Below the pieces are notes generated by a model that worked only from the letters and a program-made list of their open reading frames with translations, did not search any database and was not told where the DNA came from. The position numbers and the translations under genes are program-made. A stretch of DNA of 64,000 nt. Source: Succinivibrionaceae bacterium. GTDB lineage: Bacteria > Pseudomonadota > Gammaproteobacteria > Enterobacterales > Succinivibrionaceae. Shown here in pieces: positions 61,149-64,000 of this stretch (position 1 is the first letter of the stretch; each line of letters begins with the position of its first letter). The stretch lies in NCBI GenBank assembly GCA_019420905.1, contig JAHZGH010000013.1:62001-126000 (forward strand), given 5' to 3'.

Positions 61149-62921
61149 TTATTTCTTATTCTGTCGCGCAATAGCTTTACCAGCTGTACGCTTAGGCTTC
61201 TTTGCTACAGATGTAGCTTTCTTCGGACGATGTGAAAGCACTAATCCTGTACCTTCTCGCTGAGCTTTAGCAATTGCTTTCTTCTCGGCATTAGCAGCAC
61301 GCTTATCAGCCCTCTCCCACATGCGCTCATTATTTTTCTGACGACGCTCTTCCCGCATTTGTGACTGAGTTTGTCTCTTCTGTGCAGGTTTTTCATTAGC
61401 GTAAGGATTCTCTCCTTCTCTAAAATCAACAATTACCGGCGTACCCATGATATTTAAAGCCTTACGGTAACAATTGATAATATAACGCTTATAAGCATCA
61501 GGAACCTTTGAAACCTTATTACCATGAATAATAATGCGTGGTGGATTGTAACCGCCGGCATGAGCAAATTTCATCTTAATACGTCTGCCGCCAGAAATAG
61601 GAGGCTCATGCTCAGCCACTGCTGCACGCAAGATACGATTTAAAGTTGAAGATGAATGACGGCGAGTCGCTGAAGTATAAGCTTCATCGATAGAATCAAA
61701 AAGATTACCAACACCTGTACCATGCAATGCAGAAATAAAATGCACGCGGGCAAAATCAACGAAACCTAAACGCTGATTGAGCTCCATACGAATTTCATCT
61801 TTAACGCTTGTATCTAAGCCATCCCATTTATTAACAGCAATAACTAAACTTCTGCCAGAATCGATAATAAAGCCTAATAGCGATAAATCCTGATCACTAA
61901 TATGAGCACGAGCATCAATAACTAACAAAGCTACATTACAATCTTCAATAGCCTTTAAGGTTTTAACAATAGAAAACTTTTCAACGGCTTCTGAAACCTT
62001 ACGGCGTTTACGCACGCCTGCTGTATCAATAACGATATACTTCTTATTATTGCGCTCAAGCGGAATATAAATAGAATCACGAGTAGTGCCAGGAAAATCA
62101 GCAACAATCACTCGTTCTTCACCTAAGAGACGATTAGTTAAAGTAGACTTCCCCACATTTGGCTTGCCTACAATCGCAAACTTAATAGGCAAATCAGAAA
62201 AAGGAACATCCGGCCGCTCTAAAGGCAGCTCAATTGGAGTGCCATCAGGATTTAATCCATGCTGACGAGCTCTTTGCTCTTGGCGGAAAGCATGCCAATC
62301 AAACCCGCCGCCTTCTTTGTCAGCTGGAACATTATCTAAAAATTCATATCCTTTTTCCCAAACTTCAACATCTGGAAGAGCTTCTTCTGGGGGAAGATCT
62401 GAATCTAAAGGGCCTTCTTCTCTTAAAAGCGGAGCGATTGCCTCTTCAAGAAGAATGCTCACACCTCTGCCATGCACAACAGCAGTTTGATAAACCTCGC
62501 CTAATCCTAAGGCATAAAATTCTGCACCGGCAGTCTCAGGATCAAGTCCGTCAACCTTATTAGCCACGACCGCACATTTCTTGCCTGCACGGCGAATGTA
62601 ATCAGCAACGCTATAATCACCAGGCATAATACCAGCGCGCGCATCAACTAAAAATAAAACCAAATCGCACTCATCAATCGCCTGTAATGCCTGAGAGGTC
62701 ATGCGCGATGTAAGTTCCTGAGGCTGATCTACATTATCCTCGGCAATACCGCCTGTATCAATGACAACATATTCACGACCATCATATAGAGCTCGACCAT
62801 ATTTACGATCGCGGGTAAGTCCTGGAAAGTCCGCTACTAGAGCATCTCTAGTCTTGGTCAGTCGATTAAATAAGGTAGATTTTCCAACATTAGGACAACC
62901 TACCAAAGCTACTACTTTCAT
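61149..62921 (-). CDS. der: Ribosome-assembly GTPase Der (EngA) with long extensions
   Basis: Double-GTPase needed for 50S subunit maturation. First G domain: GCPNVGKSTLFNRL, DFPGLTRD, DTGGI and NKVDG; second: GKPNVGKSTLTNRL, DFPGTTRDS, DTAGVRKR and NKWDG; then the KH-like domain with PPRIIIHGNKVSKVPDAYKRYIIN. The protein is 590 residues against ~490 in E. coli. The surplus is an acidic linker between the G domains (about 175-245, with GPLDSDLPPEEALPDVEVWEKG) and a very basic C-terminal tail of about 90 residues rich in Lys, Arg and Ala. bamB lies just upstream, as in E. coli. Confidence 0.96.
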   Translation of the reverse strand: MKVVALVGCPNVGKSTLFNRLTKTRDALVADFPGLTRDRKYGRALYDGREYVVIDTGGIAEDNVDQPQELTSRMTSQALQAIDECDLVLFLVDARAGIMPGDYSVADYIRRAGKKCAVVANKVDGLDPETAGAEFYALGLGEVYQTAVVHGRGVSILLEEAIAPLLREEGPLDSDLPPEEALPDVEVWEKGYEFLDNVPADKEGGGFDWHAFRQEQRARQHGLNPDGTPIELPLERPDVPFSDLPIKFAIVGKPNVGKSTLTNRLLGEERVIVADFPGTTRDSIYIPLERNNKKYIVIDTAGVRKRRKVSEAVEKFSIVKTLKAIEDCNVALLVIDARAHISDQDLSLLGFIIDSGRSLVIAVNKWDGLDTSVKDEIRMELNQRLGFVDFARVHFISALHGTGVGNLFDSIDEAYTSATRRHSSSTLNRILRAAVAEHEPPISGGRRIKMKFAHAGGYNPPRIIIHGNKVSKVPDAYKRYIINCYRKALNIMGTPVIVDFREGENPYANEKPAQKRQTQSQMREERRQKNNERMWERADKRAANAEKKAIAKAQREGTGLVLSHRPKKATSVAKKPKRTAGKAIARQNKK

Positions 62922-63005
62922 CTTAATCCTTGTAAGTGGGCTTACACAAAAGATGGGGTAGTGGATCTACCCCTAAAAAAGAAATGATTTTGAATAAATT
63001 TAAAA

Positions 63006-64000
63006 TTATATACCAAAACTCGAAGATTTTTCGTTGGCATTTTCCTCAGTTTGCATATCCTGTGCAGGAAGCTCTTCCTGAGGAGCAACCTCTTCATCTC
63101 CTAAATCAGATTTCACGCCAGGCATAATTCCAAATCCTGACAGCTCTTGCCGTCTGCGTTCTTCATAAGCTTTACGCTGTTTTTCATATTCAGCTTTTTG
63201 GCGTTCATACTCGGCTTTGCGTCGATTATATTCAGCTAATTGGGCCTCAGCCTGACGTTGACGCGCCTCAATTTGATTTACAATATTAACCGCCTGACGC
63301 CGACGCTCATTTAATTGTTCCTGCGTAAGACCTACGCTGATATTAGCAAATCCATTGTCCGGAACCTTAACTAAGGCTTTACCTGCATTAAGTTCATTTT
63401 GAGCTAAAAGTGCTTTAGCACTAGCCTGACCATTAGGATCATAACGAATAAGCTCTAAAGAACCATCAGAGTAAAACACTAAAAGATTACCGTTTACAAC
63501 TATCGGTGCAGTCATTAAAGCTGAATCACTTAAATCATACATGCTTTCGATAGTTCCAGTAGAAAGATTTATAAAGTATAAATATCCCTCATAATCTCCT
63601 ACAACTACATAGTTACCATAAATTACAGGAGCTGTTACATTACGATTTTTTAACTGATTATTTCCCCATAACTCCGTATTATCATAACGGTTAATGCAAA
63701 CAACTTGCCCATTATCCTCAGTAATCACAAAATGACTATCGTCAAAGCCTATAGACTTAGAGCTATGATAAGGCAAGCGATTGATAATCGCATTAGTATT
63801 AAAATCATAAGCAATAAATCCGCCATTATAGGCTGTAGTAAACATCTTGCCGTCTAGCAATAGCGGGGTTGCTGCTACATCTACAATACGCTGTAAGGCA
63901 TTAGCTCCATAACTTTCAGTAACGGTAATCTTGTTTAAAGTCATACCATTTTGCTGAGACAAGATAAAGACCTGCCCCATAGGACCGCCCACTAAGATAT
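63006..64000 (-). CDS. bamB: Outer-membrane assembly lipoprotein BamB (5' end beyond window)
   Basis: Beta-propeller lipoprotein of the BAM complex that helps fold outer-membrane proteins. The frame is open to the right edge; the residues before the first internal start codon (ILVGGPMGQVFIL) still read as propeller strands, so the N-terminus and lipobox lie outside. Visible repeats include GKMFTTAYNGGFIAYDFNT, NGQVVCINRYDNTELW, YVVVGDYEGYLYFINLSTGTIE and NGNLLVFYSDGSLELIRYD. Unlike E. coli BamB (392 residues, ending with the last blade), this protein continues for about 120 residues. These include a charged coiled-coil stretch with AEYERQKAEYEKQRKAYEER and an acidic end. 84 bp upstream of der. 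Confidence 0.92.
   Translation of the reverse strand, partial: ILVGGPMGQVFILSQQNGMTLNKITVTESYGANALQRIVDVAATPLLLDGKMFTTAYNGGFIAYDFNTNAIINRLPYHSSKSIGFDDSHFVITEDNGQVVCINRYDNTELWGNNQLKNRNVTAPVIYGNYVVVGDYEGYLYFINLSTGTIESMYDLSDSALMTAPIVVNGNLLVFYSDGSLELIRYDPNGQASAKALLAQNELNAGKALVKVPDNGFANISVGLTQEQLNERRRQAVNIVNQIEARQRQAEAQLAEYNRRKAEYERQKAEYEKQRKAYEERRRQELSGFGIMPGVKSDLGDEEVAPQEELPAQDMQTEENANEKSSSFGI

Noticed and set aside
1..64000. Insertion sequences, integrases, phage genes, rRNA.
   Set aside because: None found on either strand.

Overview
The window reads as chromosome from an AT-rich gammaproteobacterium. The evidence is a full set of gamma-type housekeeping neighbourhoods: lolCDE, ycaO-lolB-ispE-prs, bamB-der, an all-in-one PurL, Mpl, SlyD, YajL and a ThiI with a rhodanese tail. 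The low GC content, TRAP and tripartite tricarboxylate transporters, and acid-sugar catabolism would suit a gut or rumen anaerobe such as a member of the Succinivibrionaceae. That placement is inference; no rRNA gene is present to test it. There are no insertion sequences, phage genes or CRISPR arrays.

Layout. 1-4.5 kb (minus): pheS-pheT-xseB-ispA, the last cut by the left edge. 4.9-8.0 kb (plus): lolCDE, then yajL. 8.7-12.8 kb (minus): thiI, a slyD with a 39-bp minisatellite, an unknown membrane protein and a PlsC-like acyltransferase. 13.3-18.6 kb: glgC (minus), then mtnN, an Smr protein, and an overlapping pair of a DUF3737 beta-helix protein and a PatB/MalY C-S lyase. 18.6-26.1 kb: asd and an unknown protein (minus), ycaO-lolB-ispE-prs (plus), mpl (minus). 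26.3-27.4 kb: the lipoprotein apbE.

27.6-37.0 kb is a catabolic island. A DeoR-family regulator faces seven plus-strand genes: a four-carbon acid-sugar kinase fused to a PdxA2 dehydrogenase, a DapA-family aldolase/lyase, a 2-hydroxyacid dehydrogenase, an iron alcohol dehydrogenase and a TctBAC transporter. Three inverted repeats with TGATTA arms lie in the divergent promoter. 37.2-41.9 kb: an NqrM-like small protein, proS, an orphan CobS/MoxR-type AAA+ ATPase, tRNA-Arg(CCT) and an AEC transporter. 42.0-48.9 kb is a D-galactonate operon (TRAP transporter genes, then dgoA, dgoK, dgoD). It has a CRP-like site, a probable intercistronic terminator after the binding-protein gene, and a divergent IclR regulator instead of E. 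coli's GntR-type DgoR.

49.1-56.6 kb: trpS, then a compact four-gene SMC operon facing it tail to tail. The SMC ATPase, MukE-like, kleisin and TOPRIM genes identify it as a Wadjet (JetABCD/MksBEFG) anti-plasmid system. The gene order is C-B-A-D and a 12-bp-arm palindrome sits upstream. It is the only recognisable defence locus here. 56.7-64 kb: purL, a 44-codon basic mini-gene with strong expression signals, a der with long extensions, and bamB (cut by the right edge) with a coiled-coil tail.
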